Assembly (NCBI RefSeq): GCF_000218685.1
Contig: NW_006763297.1
Location: 1,268,249 to 1,332,248, forward strand
Direction: 5' to 3'
DNA: 64,000 nucleotides
DNA from: Serpula lacrymans var. lacrymans S7.9
Taxonomy: Eukaryota > Basidiomycota > Agaricomycetes > Boletales > Serpulaceae
Below the pieces are notes generated by a model. That model saw only the letters and a program-made list of their open reading frames with translations. It ran no database searches and was not told where the DNA came from. A program made the translations under genes and the position numbers. This document shows positions 11,981 through 23,400 of the stretch, piece by piece (positions within the stretch are counted from its first letter, which is position 1; the number at the start of each line of letters is the position of its first letter).

Positions 11981-14900
11981 ATGGCCACTATCCTTGAGAT
12001 ATTCGGCTCGTCACACCAAGAACACAAAGTGCCATCTTGTCGTGATTGGCAACTCAAGCCGAATCATCATGACCATCAAGGAGGACAGAGATACGTCAGT
12101 CCAACAACAGGCAAATGCAAGAAACTCGTGGTGCAGTCGGTGTTTCCGAAAGGAGATGAAGTCAAGGTGAACGATCAATCAGCAAAGTCTAGCAAGCTTG
12201 CTGTATGGCTCGTGGAAAACCCCCCAACATCGTTCGAAGACATTCTCCAGTGGCTTGGGAGATGGGCTTGGTTCGCTCTCGCTCTTATCTGGCCTTTCGA
12301 TAGGCCGGAGTATACTGGGCATTACAAACCATACCTCCTCAGATACTGGGGTCAGTTATGGGCCGCTCGTTCCCCTAAAGAACACTCTACTCGCGTCAAC
12401 GATTTGGAGGAAAAACCACTACCTATACCTCAGGATAAACCCGGTGATACTACCGACATCACTCGTGCACTCTATCCGCGCTTACTCATGCTATACAATT
12501 CACAACTCGATACCTGGGCTTCTTGTGACGATAAAGATGTTCTTATACACCATCCTTACGTTGCCATATCCTATCGACAATCAGATTTCTTCAAGAGAGG
12601 AGAGGATGAGAAGGGCAAGATAGTCGAGTTGGAGCAAAAGGATGCGCTGGTGGAGAAGATCCGACGAGCATGCCTCGGACAAGGTTATTTTGCTTACTGG
12701 CTAGACTTCGAATGCACCGGTGCGTCTATGGAAGAGAAAAATCTTGATCTATACCGCATCGCAGACGTATTCAGAGGCGCTTCTTTCACCTTGATCACGA
12801 TCGCCGACAGCCAGGACGACCACAGTTTGGGAGGTTGGAAGAGCTGGGGTGGTCGCGTATGGACACTTCCCGAGGCACTCCTCAGCCCACGTATGCGCTA
12901 CATGGTGGGAGATGGGCCAGTGGCTCCTGTGACACTACGTCAGCTTGCGAACTGGGCGTACGAGCACTACGACGAAGAAGTGGCCATCATAAATGGATAT
13001 AGTGGGAAGGATGCGTTGGAGAGGTTACAGCGTCTCATGTTGTTGAAGAATGCTATATGGCGTCGCTCTAGTGGATCAATCACTACACCTCAAACGGGAG
13101 AGAAGGCGCAGGTATCACAGGAGACTCTTGTGCCACGAAGCGAGTTCACTGCATACCCAGCAGAAAAGGTCTATGCCTTGATGGGCTTTTTCGAACGTAG
13201 AATCATGCCCAATTTTCTCGAGACAGAACTGCAAGCGCTTGCGCGGCTTTCGATGGCCAATGATAGTGATAGAATCGCTGAGAGGATGGTATCCATGCTC
13301 CCTCCCAAAATCTCGCCATCTGCCTGCTGGTACTCCGACGAAGATGTGTACGGAGCTAATCTATGGGATGTGGAACCCGATGTGCAAGTAGCTGGAATCA
13401 CAAAGAATGGTGCATTGGTGTTGGACGGTTGTCACGCAGCAGCGATCAGGTGGAAAGGCTTTCCGGACGTTGCCTTCCTGTCCAAGATGACTTTCAAGCG
13501 CATTGTCTGCGGTTCTCTACCGTATTTATCTTGGGAGTTCCTGTTACTCGGCATAGTCCTCGTACCCTTCGAAAGATCCTCCGGAATAGCCATTATAGTC
13601 ATATCATTGATCTTGTTGTTGGTTTCCCCGAAACTCATCGTCTACAGCCACTCTGGGCGTGTTATGTTGGCACAACCCTGGCTTATTGGTGTCAAGGGCA
13701 TTATTACAGCCGAGCAAGCCTCAAAAAGGCTATACGGCAGTACCAAGTCAAGCTTCCCTCAGACATTCTACACCGCCAGTGGCTCCGAATTCGCCGTACC
13801 CAACGAGCAGGCTATCCGCAAAGGAGATGACTCTCAGGTCACCTTAGCATCTGGACCAGAATGGGCCGGAAACGTTTACACGCTCATAGATACCAAGTCG
13901 TTCACCATTTACTATTTCAGGGCAGAACGGCCGCCAACGGTTTGCGTGTTCACAGGTCGAGAAGGTGGGCTAGGAAGGTTCGTCCTATGTTCAGAAAGTT
14001 GCACTATCAACGAACTACACAAGGAGACTGTCTTGCGAATGCCGTCGTACATAAGCAAGTCCATGTGGGCATGCGACTGGCTCGCTATCGGTGGTTTGGA
14101 TCCTCCCTCCCACCAGGTACCTATTGCTGAGCAGGTTCAAATTCCGGAGGCGCCTGAGCCATCTATGAATCCAATTGTCAGGCGGAAGACGACAGGCAAT
14201 ACATTCCTCTGGTGGACACTGTTTACGGTTCTCTTGGGCTTTTGTTTGATACCGTCGGTTCACGCAGCCAGTTCCCCACTTGGGCAAATTTATACCCAAG
14301 CTCCACTTGATCCAATCTCCCTCATCACCCTCTTCTTCGATGATCCCGAGAAGGATATGTTGGATAGGAAAGGCGACATGACGTTACTCACTTGTTTCGG
14401 GCTTTTTGCCAACCCTGCTACTGTCTGGCGCGAGTATTACTCCCTGCATATTGGCCAAGGCTTGCAATACTTTAATCCTTTGCAAAGCATCACTAGCACC
14501 GTGGAAGTCGGACAAGTACACCGGTATCTCATGTCATTGAGTGGGGGGTACGATAAAACCGGCATGGTGGTGCGACTGAAACAGTTGAAAAAGAGGCAGT
14601 GGTTGCCCACTTCGTTCTCTTGGGAGTACTGCGTCATCAGGCCAGTGGTATTGGCGGCGCTGATCAGCATTGCCAGCTTGTCATTGGATTTCTTCGCTCT
14701 TGGTTCGTTGGGCGCGCTTCTCTTTGGCCAGACAATCGCGATCGTGAAAAGTATCGCCGACGGTCCACTCCCAAGCGCAGGGAAGGAGACAGAAGAACAG
14801 TCAAACGTATTCTTCCTGGCCAATGGTGTTACCGTTATAGTCAAGGCTCCAGGCGAGCTTTTTATCGAAGCTACGTCATCCAGAGTGTTCGGGAAAGCAC

Positions 14901-15301
14901 GCGCTCCTGAAGGCTGGCGACTGATCTCAACCGTACTCTTCATGGGAGGAATACTGCTTGTCGGTTTCTCTGGTATGCTGTTCCGGATCTCGTATCTCGT
15001 CGCACATGTGATTCAGGCAGCACTGCTCGTGTATGCTGGCGATAAACCGCTGCAGCGTCAGATTGTCAACCGGGTGGAATGGGTGGTGGACGGCAACGAT
15101 ATCGAGAAGCCGCTATTGCGCAGGAGAGATACATATGTTTGGGTAATTAAACAAATCAGGAAGCACCCCTGGGAAGGCTTCGAATGGTTGAAGACCTGGA
15201 ACCTTGCATCTGGAGAAACATTCAACTACGTAGAGACGCTACTTGCAACGCCCGATGGACCATGTCTAGAAAATGGTCTTATTATCTCAGAGAAAACTTG
15301 A
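11981..15301 (+). CDS. Large HET-like domain membrane protein
   Basis: A single uninterrupted frame of 1106 codons, unusual among the intron-rich neighbours. Residues ~190-302 resemble the fungal HET (heterokaryon incompatibility) fold: YVAISYRQSD (193-202), YWLDFECTG (239-247), DLYRIADVFRGASFTLITIA (256-275) and WGGRVWTLPEALLS (289-302). These correspond to the W(V/I)SY, WIDxxCI...I and RxWTLQE blocks of that family. The remainder holds about four hydrophobic segments: near 515-557, 738-760, 885-920 and 985-1025, so the C-terminal two-thirds is probably membrane bound. HET proteins trigger cell death when incompatible hyphae fuse; whether this membrane-linked form does so is unknown. An alternative name is agaricomycete hypothetical membrane protein with a HET-like N-terminus. 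Confidence 0.7.
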   Translation: MATILEIFGSSHQEHKVPSCRDWQLKPNHHDHQGGQRYVSPTTGKCKKLVVQSVFPKGDEVKVNDQSAKSSKLAVWLVENPPTSFEDILQWLGRWAWFALALIWPFDRPEYTGHYKPYLLRYWGQLWAARSPKEHSTRVNDLEEKPLPIPQDKPGDTTDITRALYPRLLMLYNSQLDTWASCDDKDVLIHHPYVAISYRQSDFFKRGEDEKGKIVELEQKDALVEKIRRACLGQGYFAYWLDFECTGASMEEKNLDLYRIADVFRGASFTLITIADSQDDHSLGGWKSWGGRVWTLPEALLSPRMRYMVGDGPVAPVTLRQLANWAYEHYDEEVAIINGYSGKDALERLQRLMLLKNAIWRRSSGSITTPQTGEKAQVSQETLVPRSEFTAYPAEKVYALMGFFERRIMPNFLETELQALARLSMANDSDRIAERMVSMLPPKISPSACWYSDEDVYGANLWDVEPDVQVAGITKNGALVLDGCHAAAIRWKGFPDVAFLSKMTFKRIVCGSLPYLSWEFLLLGIVLVPFERSSGIAIIVISLILLLVSPKLIVYSHSGRVMLAQPWLIGVKGIITAEQASKRLYGSTKSSFPQTFYTASGSEFAVPNEQAIRKGDDSQVTLASGPEWAGNVYTLIDTKSFTIYYFRAERPPTVCVFTGREGGLGRFVLCSESCTINELHKETVLRMPSYISKSMWACDWLAIGGLDPPSHQVPIAEQVQIPEAPEPSMNPIVRRKTTGNTFLWWTLFTVLLGFCLIPSVHAASSPLGQIYTQAPLDPISLITLFFDDPEKDMLDRKGDMTLLTCFGLFANPATVWREYYSLHIGQGLQYFNPLQSITSTVEVGQVHRYLMSLSGGYDKTGMVVRLKQLKKRQWLPTSFSWEYCVIRPVVLAALISIASLSLDFFALGSLGALLFGQTIAIVKSIADGPLPSAGKETEEQSNVFFLANGVTVIVKAPGELFIEATSSRVFGKARAPEGWRLISTVLFMGGILLVGFSGMLFRISYLVAHVIQAALLVYAGDKPLQRQIVNRVEWVVDGNDIEKPLLRRRDTYVWVIKQIRKHPWEGFEWLKTWNLASGETFNYVETLLATPDGPCLENGLIISEKT

Positions 15302-15555
15302 CCGTCATTTCTTTTATTGAAAGTATTATTTATAACGTCTTCTACCTCCCTAATCCAAGTTTGTTAATTCTTTCGTTTTTTTTATCTGGGGCACGAGTTT
15401 AACGTTGAAGTATTGCTTATTGTAAACTACAAATCATTTCCGATTACTGTTCCCTTGTTGTACTAGATGTTTGCATTGATTCTTTCTTTGGGTCTTATGT
15501 TTGGACCGCCACATTACTGTTTTACAACGTCGACATTGCTTTCCACTGCGACAAT

Positions 15556-16040
15556 TTAATGTTTGTACCCCAAGACACTTGCAACCTCTGCGGCTCCTTC
15601 TAACAGATTCTTTAGCCTGTCCTTTGTGCTCCCCATGTTCTCCGCGTCTGACTGATAGATATCCAGTCGTACAGCCCGCTGACCAACATTAGAGGAAAAT
15701 TTTTGCGTGAATGTCTCTCGCCCCGATGAGCGCGTGAAGATGTCCAAGAGTCCACCTCTAGTTGCGCAACTTATGAGCTGTGACACCCCCAAGGCGCGAG
15801 AATCTTTATCAAGCGCCACAACCAACACGCGCCCCCTTAGGCCATAAAACTCATTCTGACAGTCTGTGTAAACGCTGCAGACAAGCGTTCCATCCCTATA
15901 GAGCTTCGCGTTCGTAGTGACCATCTTTGCATTGCCCACTTCATCCACTTTCGTGGCCTCGATTGCAGCAGTTGCCTAAGCATCAGGTGGTCACTTGGCA
16001 TGACAGACATTGGCTAGGAACCTTTGAGAACACGCACCAT
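15556..16040 (-). CDS. Small unknown protein, 140 residues
   Basis: Not recognised. The body is an open frame ending at 15556 whose sequence looks coding: beta-strand rich (TLVCSVYTDCQNEFYG, GRVLVVALDKDS, ALGVSQLISCATRGG) and ending in an amphipathic helix before ASVLGYKH. The frame lacks a convincing ATG, but a TTAG acceptor ends at 15976 and a GTGCGT donor directly follows an ATG at 16038-16040. The model is therefore ATG as a one-codon exon plus 15556-15975, giving MATAAIEATKVDEVGNAK. No signal peptide or membrane segment. The single-codon first exon is inferred; a longer upstream exon is also possible because the frame stays open before the ATG. It is convergent with the HET-like gene. 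Confidence 0.5.
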
Positions 16041-17040
16041 GATAGTGGTATTGTCAGATAGCTTTGACCTATGAGTACGGTTGGCTGTAGAAAGACAATA
16101 AGCCTTGGACACGTTCAAGACACACCCAAGTAGAGTTCACCGTATCTGTCCTATCTGGGAGTCATCGCCCAAAGCTCCGACTGATATGAAGTCTGATTAG
16201 GCATCTTCCTAGACTCGATTTGGATTATATAGGAAGAGAAATTAGATACTTGTAGCGTGTGCTTGTGTCATTCAATGATTACCAGAATAAATACACTGAT
16301 GATGATGGAAAAACAAAAGGCGAAGATGATAACTACTTGCTAAATTCGGAATAAAGGCTTAATAATCAAACGATATATACCGGAGTCTGAAATCTTCTCT
16401 ACTGATCTTGCTCACTTGTTCCGAGTCAGAACTTGACTTGCGGGCTCTCTTGAACTTCATCTTTGCTTTTGAGACATACCAGCTTCTAGAACAAGGAATC
16501 TAACACACAACTCCTGAAGTATCCTGCCGCCACGTCTAGAACGTTACTTTATTTTCCCATGTTAATAGTTGATCACATCTTCATCCTCTGAATTCAGTGA
16601 ACTGTCAACGGATCCACAGGTTACCAGCCCAAAGCGGGACACATTGTCCTCACACTCCACAAGCAGTAGCAACACACAGCTGTCAAGGTTGACCGAAAGG
16701 AAGGTTGTCGTTGCTCGTCACTCTATCAAGTCTCATGAACACTCGGAACACTCGGACGAGCTAAGTCATGTTGTTTGGCACTAACCTGTTGGCTGCAATG
16801 ATATTAGTTTCTGGTGTGCATTTTTAAGCTCGTCTCCAACTGGCCTTACAGATATACAATTTTTCTGAAGTTATACATACTAGCTAATGCTTGGGTCCAG
16901 GGTGAAATCAACATTGTAGAGGGAGTCAACAGTCTCAGTCCAAACGCAGCATCAGTCTATACGAGTTCTTGTTTAGTGCCTCTTTGATATTAGTCCTCGC
17001 TAACTTTATTGTATGTCTGCTGGTGAGCCACTAGCCCATA
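16041..17040. other. Region without a supported gene
   Basis: About 1 kb of AT-rich DNA. A Ser/Thr-rich open frame of 71 codons at 16569-16784 has no start context or splice partners that I can support. Nothing else seen. Confidence 0.35.
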
Positions 17041-17695
17041 TTGTCCTTGATTACAATTTATACAGTTAGCAGTATATCTACCGGGAACGACTGCGCGACC
17101 TATGAGACAGGGTATGGTGTCAAGTTTCCAGACCAACCAGGCGATCCTATTAGCTTCGGATTTTTGAGGTACGCTCTTGAGCATGCTGAGCACGGTTTCA
17201 AGGTTTGGTTCTGGTTGCGCAGTGACACCACAATCCTGAATGAAGTAAAAAATACATGGGGGTACAGAATGTATCGACACGACTTCTTGGGTAGCTGTAT
17301 TTACACTATATTATTCATTCCCGTTGTTGCTGAACGCTGGTTCTGCAGACCCAGTGGAGGGGGCTCCGGTTGCATATTTATGGTCTTTGCGATTTCCAGG
17401 ATCATTTTGGGACGCTCACCATAATGATTGACCTATATGTAGGTGAACTTCCTATAGACCAATGTTCTGCGTTTACCAACTTTTCGTGAACATTTGTCAG
17501 GTGGTGACTGGGCAGGTAATGACGCCGCATTTCAAGGGTCGGGTTGTCATCGAACCCGTCAAGGTAAGTTAGTTTTTCGTCCATTGACCTCACCGCTATA
17601 TATGCCAGATTTGTCAAGAAGCATCCAGCTACATTCTCGGCTTACTAAGATTTTGCCTGGATTTACGAGCCAAACGCCAACATTGTAACTTCCCT
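17041..17695 (+). CDS. Possible multi-exon gene of unknown function (boundaries uncertain)
   Basis: Several segments look coding and are flanked by proper splice signals, but I cannot fix one model. 17041-17289 contains FGFLRYALEHAEHGFKVWFW and NTWGYRMYRHDFLG before a GTAGCT donor. A CTGCAG acceptor at 17349 opens either a frame reading QWRGLRLHIYGLCDFQDHF or one reading DPVEGAPVAYLWSLRFPGSF. The first joins in phase to exons at 17502-17563 (VVTGQVMTPHFKGRVVIEPV) and about 17609-17695 (ICQEASSYILGLLRF...), ending at a TAG. No domain was recognised. It may be a decayed gene; a minus-strand frame over 16990-17280 is an alternative. Confidence 0.3.
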
Positions 17696-18027
17696 TAGCC
17701 TCGTTCTGGAGCTATCTCCCTGAAGAGACACAAATTGATCGCCTTCCTTCCGACCAAAAGGATCACGCAGGACAGCAAATTCTTGAATTAAAATATTTTC
17801 CTGAAGCTTTACGATTTTTTTGAAAAATTTGGTTTCTGCCAACACGCACATGGTTATGCAGCTGTAGATGTACTTGGTCGATTACCATGTGACCCCATGT
17901 TTGTGAAATAGCACACGTGCCTCGTTTGCCCCAATGATATTGATTGGCTACAAATGGATGTTGGGTAAGCGATCATCATCATGTATGTCTTCTTCCCCCT
18001 CAGTCCATCGGGGTTTCCTGGTCCACA

Positions 18028-20159
18028 ATGACCAGTATCCACTTTCCTATACATGTCGTTGTCTTTCTTCGCAGACTCGCCAATGTCATATCCACCTTAT
18101 CCATATCCAACCAATATCTACTTCACAAGGTCAGACACGAGGATGATCTGACCGAAATTACCCCAACATCAAGGGAAGCACAAGTTCCGTCCCAACTTTG
18201 GCCTTGGGAAACCTCGAAAGAGACCACCGAATGGTTGTGGCGAGGGTCAAAGACGCTTCAAGGAGCTATGGAGCGCAATGCCCTGCTAGGACGATCAGAG
18301 AATCCAACTTCAAAGGGTGAGGCAGTTGTTGAAGGTATGTCGCTGTCTCGTGTTGATCGCATGTCCTTGTAAATGTATCATGTACACTAGCTTCCAGACT
18401 TAGTGCCTCTGGGACACGACGAAATTTTTCGTGGCTCTCAGTTTTGTCGCTGTCGACTAACATGGGATCTTCGGAGAGTCCCCAGGACGATGAACCTCCA
18501 CCTTCTCACAGGCGTGAACTCAGGAGGTCGCCATCAGGTGCATCACCACAGCCTCGGCCGCCGCCTCAGCCTCCTCGCGAGCCAGAACATGATCTTAAAC
18601 CACTGGATACTATACACTATCTAATGAAGAACCCCGTTCTCTGTGATCCCGTAAGGACTCCCCGCTACCCTATCGTCTTGTGCCATGGTTCGTCTTAAGA
18701 GGGACGCTCCTATCGATCTTAGTGAAACTGATACCTTAAATAGGTTTGTATGGTTTCGATGTACTAGGGCCTTCTGCTTTCCCAGGTCTTCGACTGCATT
18801 ATTGGTCAAACGTTCTTAGCATCCTCAAGAAGAAAGTTGGTGCAGACGTGATTGTCACATCGGTCCCAGGGTATGTTTATGAGCTAAGGGATATATCCTT
18901 CCGACCTGATGGTAACAAACTTATAGGACTGGGTCTATCGCATCTCGATCTGAGAACCTGGATCGCTTACTGCAAGAGAAAGCTCGAGGTCGGGGTGTAA
19001 ACCTCATGGCTCATTCCATGGGAGGTCTAGACTGTCGACATCTAATCACACACGTCAAACCGACGGAATACACTCCACTTTCCCTGACCACTGTCAGTAC
19101 TCCTCATCGAGGCAGCCCCTTCATGGATTGGTGTGCGGTATGATCGCTTTTTATCTTCATTAAGCACATCTCGCTCATGAACTGTAGGATAACATTGGGC
19201 TTGGGAAACTTCGCCAGAAAGAGCTCCAAGATAAGTTGGCATCTGCAGAGATTCACTCGATGAGGTCCCAGTCGTCATCCACAGCTCCTCAGGCCGAGAA
19301 ATCTGATTCGCATTTCTCATTCTCTTCGTTACCATCGTCTTTTACTACTCTTCTAATATCAGTACTCGACTCTCCTGCCTACGCGAATTTAACATCTACC
19401 TACCTCAACGACGTCTTCAATCCCGCCACACCAGACGATCCTCGCGTCAAATACTTCAGCGTCACAGGGCGCACTGATAGTGTAAGTGTATGGCACCCCT
19501 TTTGGCTTCCAAAGATGGTACTGGACGGCTCAGAGGAGAAAGTACGAGATAAACTGAAGAGGGATTGGATGAGCTCGGGACGGGAGCTCTCACAAGAGAA
19601 ACCACCATGGGAAACCGAAGAACAATGGGGAAACGACGGTCTCGTTACGGTGCAGAGTGCACGATGGGGTGAATTCTTGGGTATCGTGGATGATTGCGAT
19701 CATTGGGAGATCAGAGGTGCAAGCGGGATCGAACTCAACGTGGACTTTCCTTCAGTACCCTTGGCAAGCATAGGAGCTAACGTGGGTCTGGATGGATGGA
19801 GCATTGCAGATTGGAGAAAATTCGCAGGTGCTTGGCGGAAGCAGGAGAAGAAAGAGCAGGGCAATGACTCCCATTCAGTCGTACGCGAAGCCGTTGCCCC
19901 TGCTGGCAAGTTGACAAAGGCAGAAAAAGACCGCATTCAAGAGGGAGAACGAAACGATCCAGTCATCAAATCTTCGACGGACAAGCTCTCGGCTGTTTTT
20001 GACTGGCTTGCGGACCAACCAACAAAGCTATCATCCAAAGGGAAAGATTCAGGGGATCTCGCACTGAAGAAAGAAAAGAAACTGCCTAGGAATGATAAAG
20101 TGGATCTGGAGAGGTTTTACATGGCGTTGTCGAAGAAGTTGTATGACGAAGGACTATGA
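18028..20159 (+). CDS. Triacylglycerol lipase-like alpha/beta hydrolase
   Basis: Exons: 18028-18334, 18391-18687, 18744-18870, 18927-19137, 19188-20159; 637 residues. The N-terminus (MTSIHFPIHVVVFLRRLANV) is a hydrophobic/basic helix that may be a membrane anchor; a Pro-rich linker follows. The hydrolase starts at RYPIVLCHGLYGFD, where the HG forms the oxyanion turn. The nucleophile is S274 in LMAHSMGGLD. Likely acid and base are the Asp of NDGLVTVQSA and the His of DDCDHWEIRG. TTVSTPHRGSPFMDW is typical of the bacterial/fungal lipase group acting on triacylglycerols or phospholipids. A long charged C-terminal extension (Lys/Glu-rich) is not part of the fold. The start is the first in-frame ATG giving a plausible N-terminus; 28 further open codons precede it. 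The substrate is not determined by sequence. Confidence 0.85.
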
Positions 20160-20457
20160 CACTGTTGTCCAGCTTATTGTGGAAGGGTACTAGTCACTGT
20201 ATTTGTATGGAGAATCAATACTCATTATTTATGCTGTACTTATGAGACATGAGAGATCACATCTTATCACATCTATGAAGACCAAAAAACATAGGGGAGT
20301 ATATAACCTTAGCGCGACTGCGAAGGATTGTGGTTTATTGCTATTGCATTCAAGATCGCATTTGTAAATAGTACAACCCAAACGAGGTATTATTTTTCTT
20401 CCCATTGTTTTCCTAAGTTAAAGTACTTGGTCCATTACAATACAACCAGCCTCTCCG

Positions 20458-23400
20458 CTAGTTGGAAAGGTCACGAGCGAAATGGAAGAAATCGACACTA
20501 GAGCCATTAACACCATATTTGTAAATCTGCAAAGCAACATCAATACAACAAAACCTTATCACGGAACACTGATACTCACGAAATGCGAAGCCACCCAGCT
20601 GGAGAACAATGCCCGCTGGTATGGTTCAGGAAGCCTCTCCAACAGTGCGTCAAGTCCAACTTTTTCCACCAGTGTCTTAGGCATAGCGCGCCTCATCACA
20701 CCCTTCCTGCTTGGAACATCCTCAAATAGATCGGAACTCTCTAGCTCCGCCTGCAAGTTGTTCAGTGTGCTCGAAAGCTCGTCGGAGATCTGCGTGCGTG
20801 CTTTGGCACCCTGCAACCTTGAGTGCTCGCGCCATATGCACTGGAACTCGGCCGCGGCGTTCTCGGTGATCTTCGTCTGGATATCTCGGACGTAGCTTTG
20901 ATAGAAAGTAGATGGCTTTCCGTCTTTGAAAATCATGAGGTCGACGTAGTCTTGAGTAGCAAGCGCCAAGCCAGCTAAGACTTCGAGTGAAGAACTTGTT
21001 ACACCACCTGTCAAGGTCCATCTTAGCTTTTGTCACGACAATACATCAAGGAGATGCGAAGCATACCCTTGTTGGTACTTGAATCTTTGAACAAGACAAC
21101 CTTGCGTTTCTCCAAGTACATTCTTGCCTGTTGAGTAAAGAACAAGTTGGCCCCTTCAATGACGTATTTGAAGTGAGGCTTGCCCTCTGCGTCGATAAGT
21201 GCAGCCACATTAGAGATGTTCACGGCTTCAGGACTGCAATAACAAAATACGACTAAGTATCATCCCATGCCCATATATAAAACAATAAATTACTAACCGG
21301 CCACCACAAGGCACGAACAAATCAGCTTTGAATCGTAGATGTGCACCGTTCCTGAAATCAGTTCCGTCAAGGACGATTTCTCCGGCTATCGAAAGCACGT
21401 CAGTCCTATTTCTATATTTACTAGAATGTGCAGCTTACAAGGAAGTTTAACATCTTGATCTTCTACCTTTACTAGATATCCATCTTTGCTGAGTTTCGTC
21501 TTGTCAAAGTTCGCCACAGGCACACGCAACTTGGCAAGGCGAATGAGTTCCTCGCGATTGAGACCAGCTGGATCAGCGAGGACGCCACTACCGTCGATGA
21601 TAGCCACCGTTTTATCAGAGCTTAGGAGAATTTCATCTACATGAGAGAATTAGCCTCAAGTGGAATACAGCTGAACGCTGATGCAACATACTGGATCCAA
21701 GATCGCCATCTGTACGGTAATGCAATGTTAGCTCTTTTGTTAACTACGTGCCAAAGGGGTAAACGTACCAGGACCACCAGTCTGCACCTTCGTGATGTCT
21801 TTTTCCCTCAGACCCAGTTGCTTGTATATGCCCAGGACGTATTGCCTGATTGACAGTGATGTCATACCGTACGTATCATGTGGGACACCACCAAGCGTTT
21901 CGGCACTCTTTCCAGTAGTAAACGACTTCCACCAGGTCTCAGCACCACGGTCGCGGGCATGCACTGTACCCAACACATATTAAGTCAAGTTCGATCAAAT
22001 CCCTTGTAAAAACTTACGTGCAGCCCAGTCCATCATGTCGGCAGTGCCCTCTGTAGCAAGAACGAACGTCAATATCCTTCTTCCGCCTGATAAAACCTTC
22101 ACAAACCATCTGGACCAAAGAAAAGCAACTCAGGCTTGTTGTACAGATCAACTAGGCGCTCTTTGATACCGGGGCTCTGCCCGGGGATAAGAAGGTCTAT
22201 GACAGCCTACAAAGAAAAACAGCATATAAGCACCATTCCTTCCAGCAGTGAACACAAATCTTACATCTACATATTTCTCGAAGCATAGCCTTGGACTTGC
22301 TCCCAACCTAAGCAGGATATATGTTATCGACTGAACAATTCATTACAGCACGTAAAGACATACGAAGGTAGAATCGTTCCCTTGGCTCCGCCTTCCGGGA
22401 TATCCTTGTTCTTCAGCGACTGCGTAGAAGCCAGCCCGTAATTCTCATCGAACCTTTGGAGAAGTATTAGTATCTGATCACGACATGAAATATAATCACA
22501 ATGTGACTTACAACATCCTCTGGTTAATAGAGTAGTTTCTGTACACGCATTATTAGTAATAAAAATCACAGAAGATAAATCATAGCTTACTCTTTGTTTC
22601 GAGACATCACAATTCGGATACCACCTCTTGCAACATCCCTGAAGCGAATATGGAATCCGCGGAACTCGTTCCCGATGATGATGAACATGCCAAAAGGCTT
22701 CTTTGGGTACTCAACCTCGGGCAAGAAGTCAGGCGCGAGGCGGAAAGACAATGCGACCTTTGTTGGCTGGTAAAAGTTCGTCTTGAGAACGTGTCTACGA
22801 GTTTATAGTCAAAGGTAAGATTTTCCATGAGGAAATGACACAACGTACTTGTTGAAGATGAGAAAACTCTCAAGGACTTGTAGATCTTGCTTGTTGATCA
22901 CCGAGCGCCTGATTCTGTCGTACAATTCTGCATCCGAGAGAGGTTGTGTCGTCTGAAGACGTTGGTAAGACAGCGTCGGCCTACATGGGCATATACATCA
23001 ACATGTGTGAACACGGTATTTCCGAGAAAAGAAAACAGCACGCACATCAACTGAGACGCCTCGTCCGCAGCAGGGTAATGCACCATCGCGAAGTTTACAT
23101 ATAGTAACCGAATCTGAACCAAAACCATTATTAGCAAAGAACGATACATCGCGTCTAACACAACGACATACAAGCTCAGGGTGCGCATGAATGACCTGCG
23201 CGATACTCTCACGCGTGAAAGTCTCTTCTCTGAAGCGACGCTTGATGTCATTGAGGACTTCAGCATGAGATGGGTTTGTCTCATCCAGGATATTCTTAAG
23301 ATGGAGGTACGCCGGACCGAGTCGGTTACAGAAGTGCTGTGCGAATACCCAACCACAGTCTAGGGACATCATAGAATTAGACTAGTGCAAAGAAAACGAT

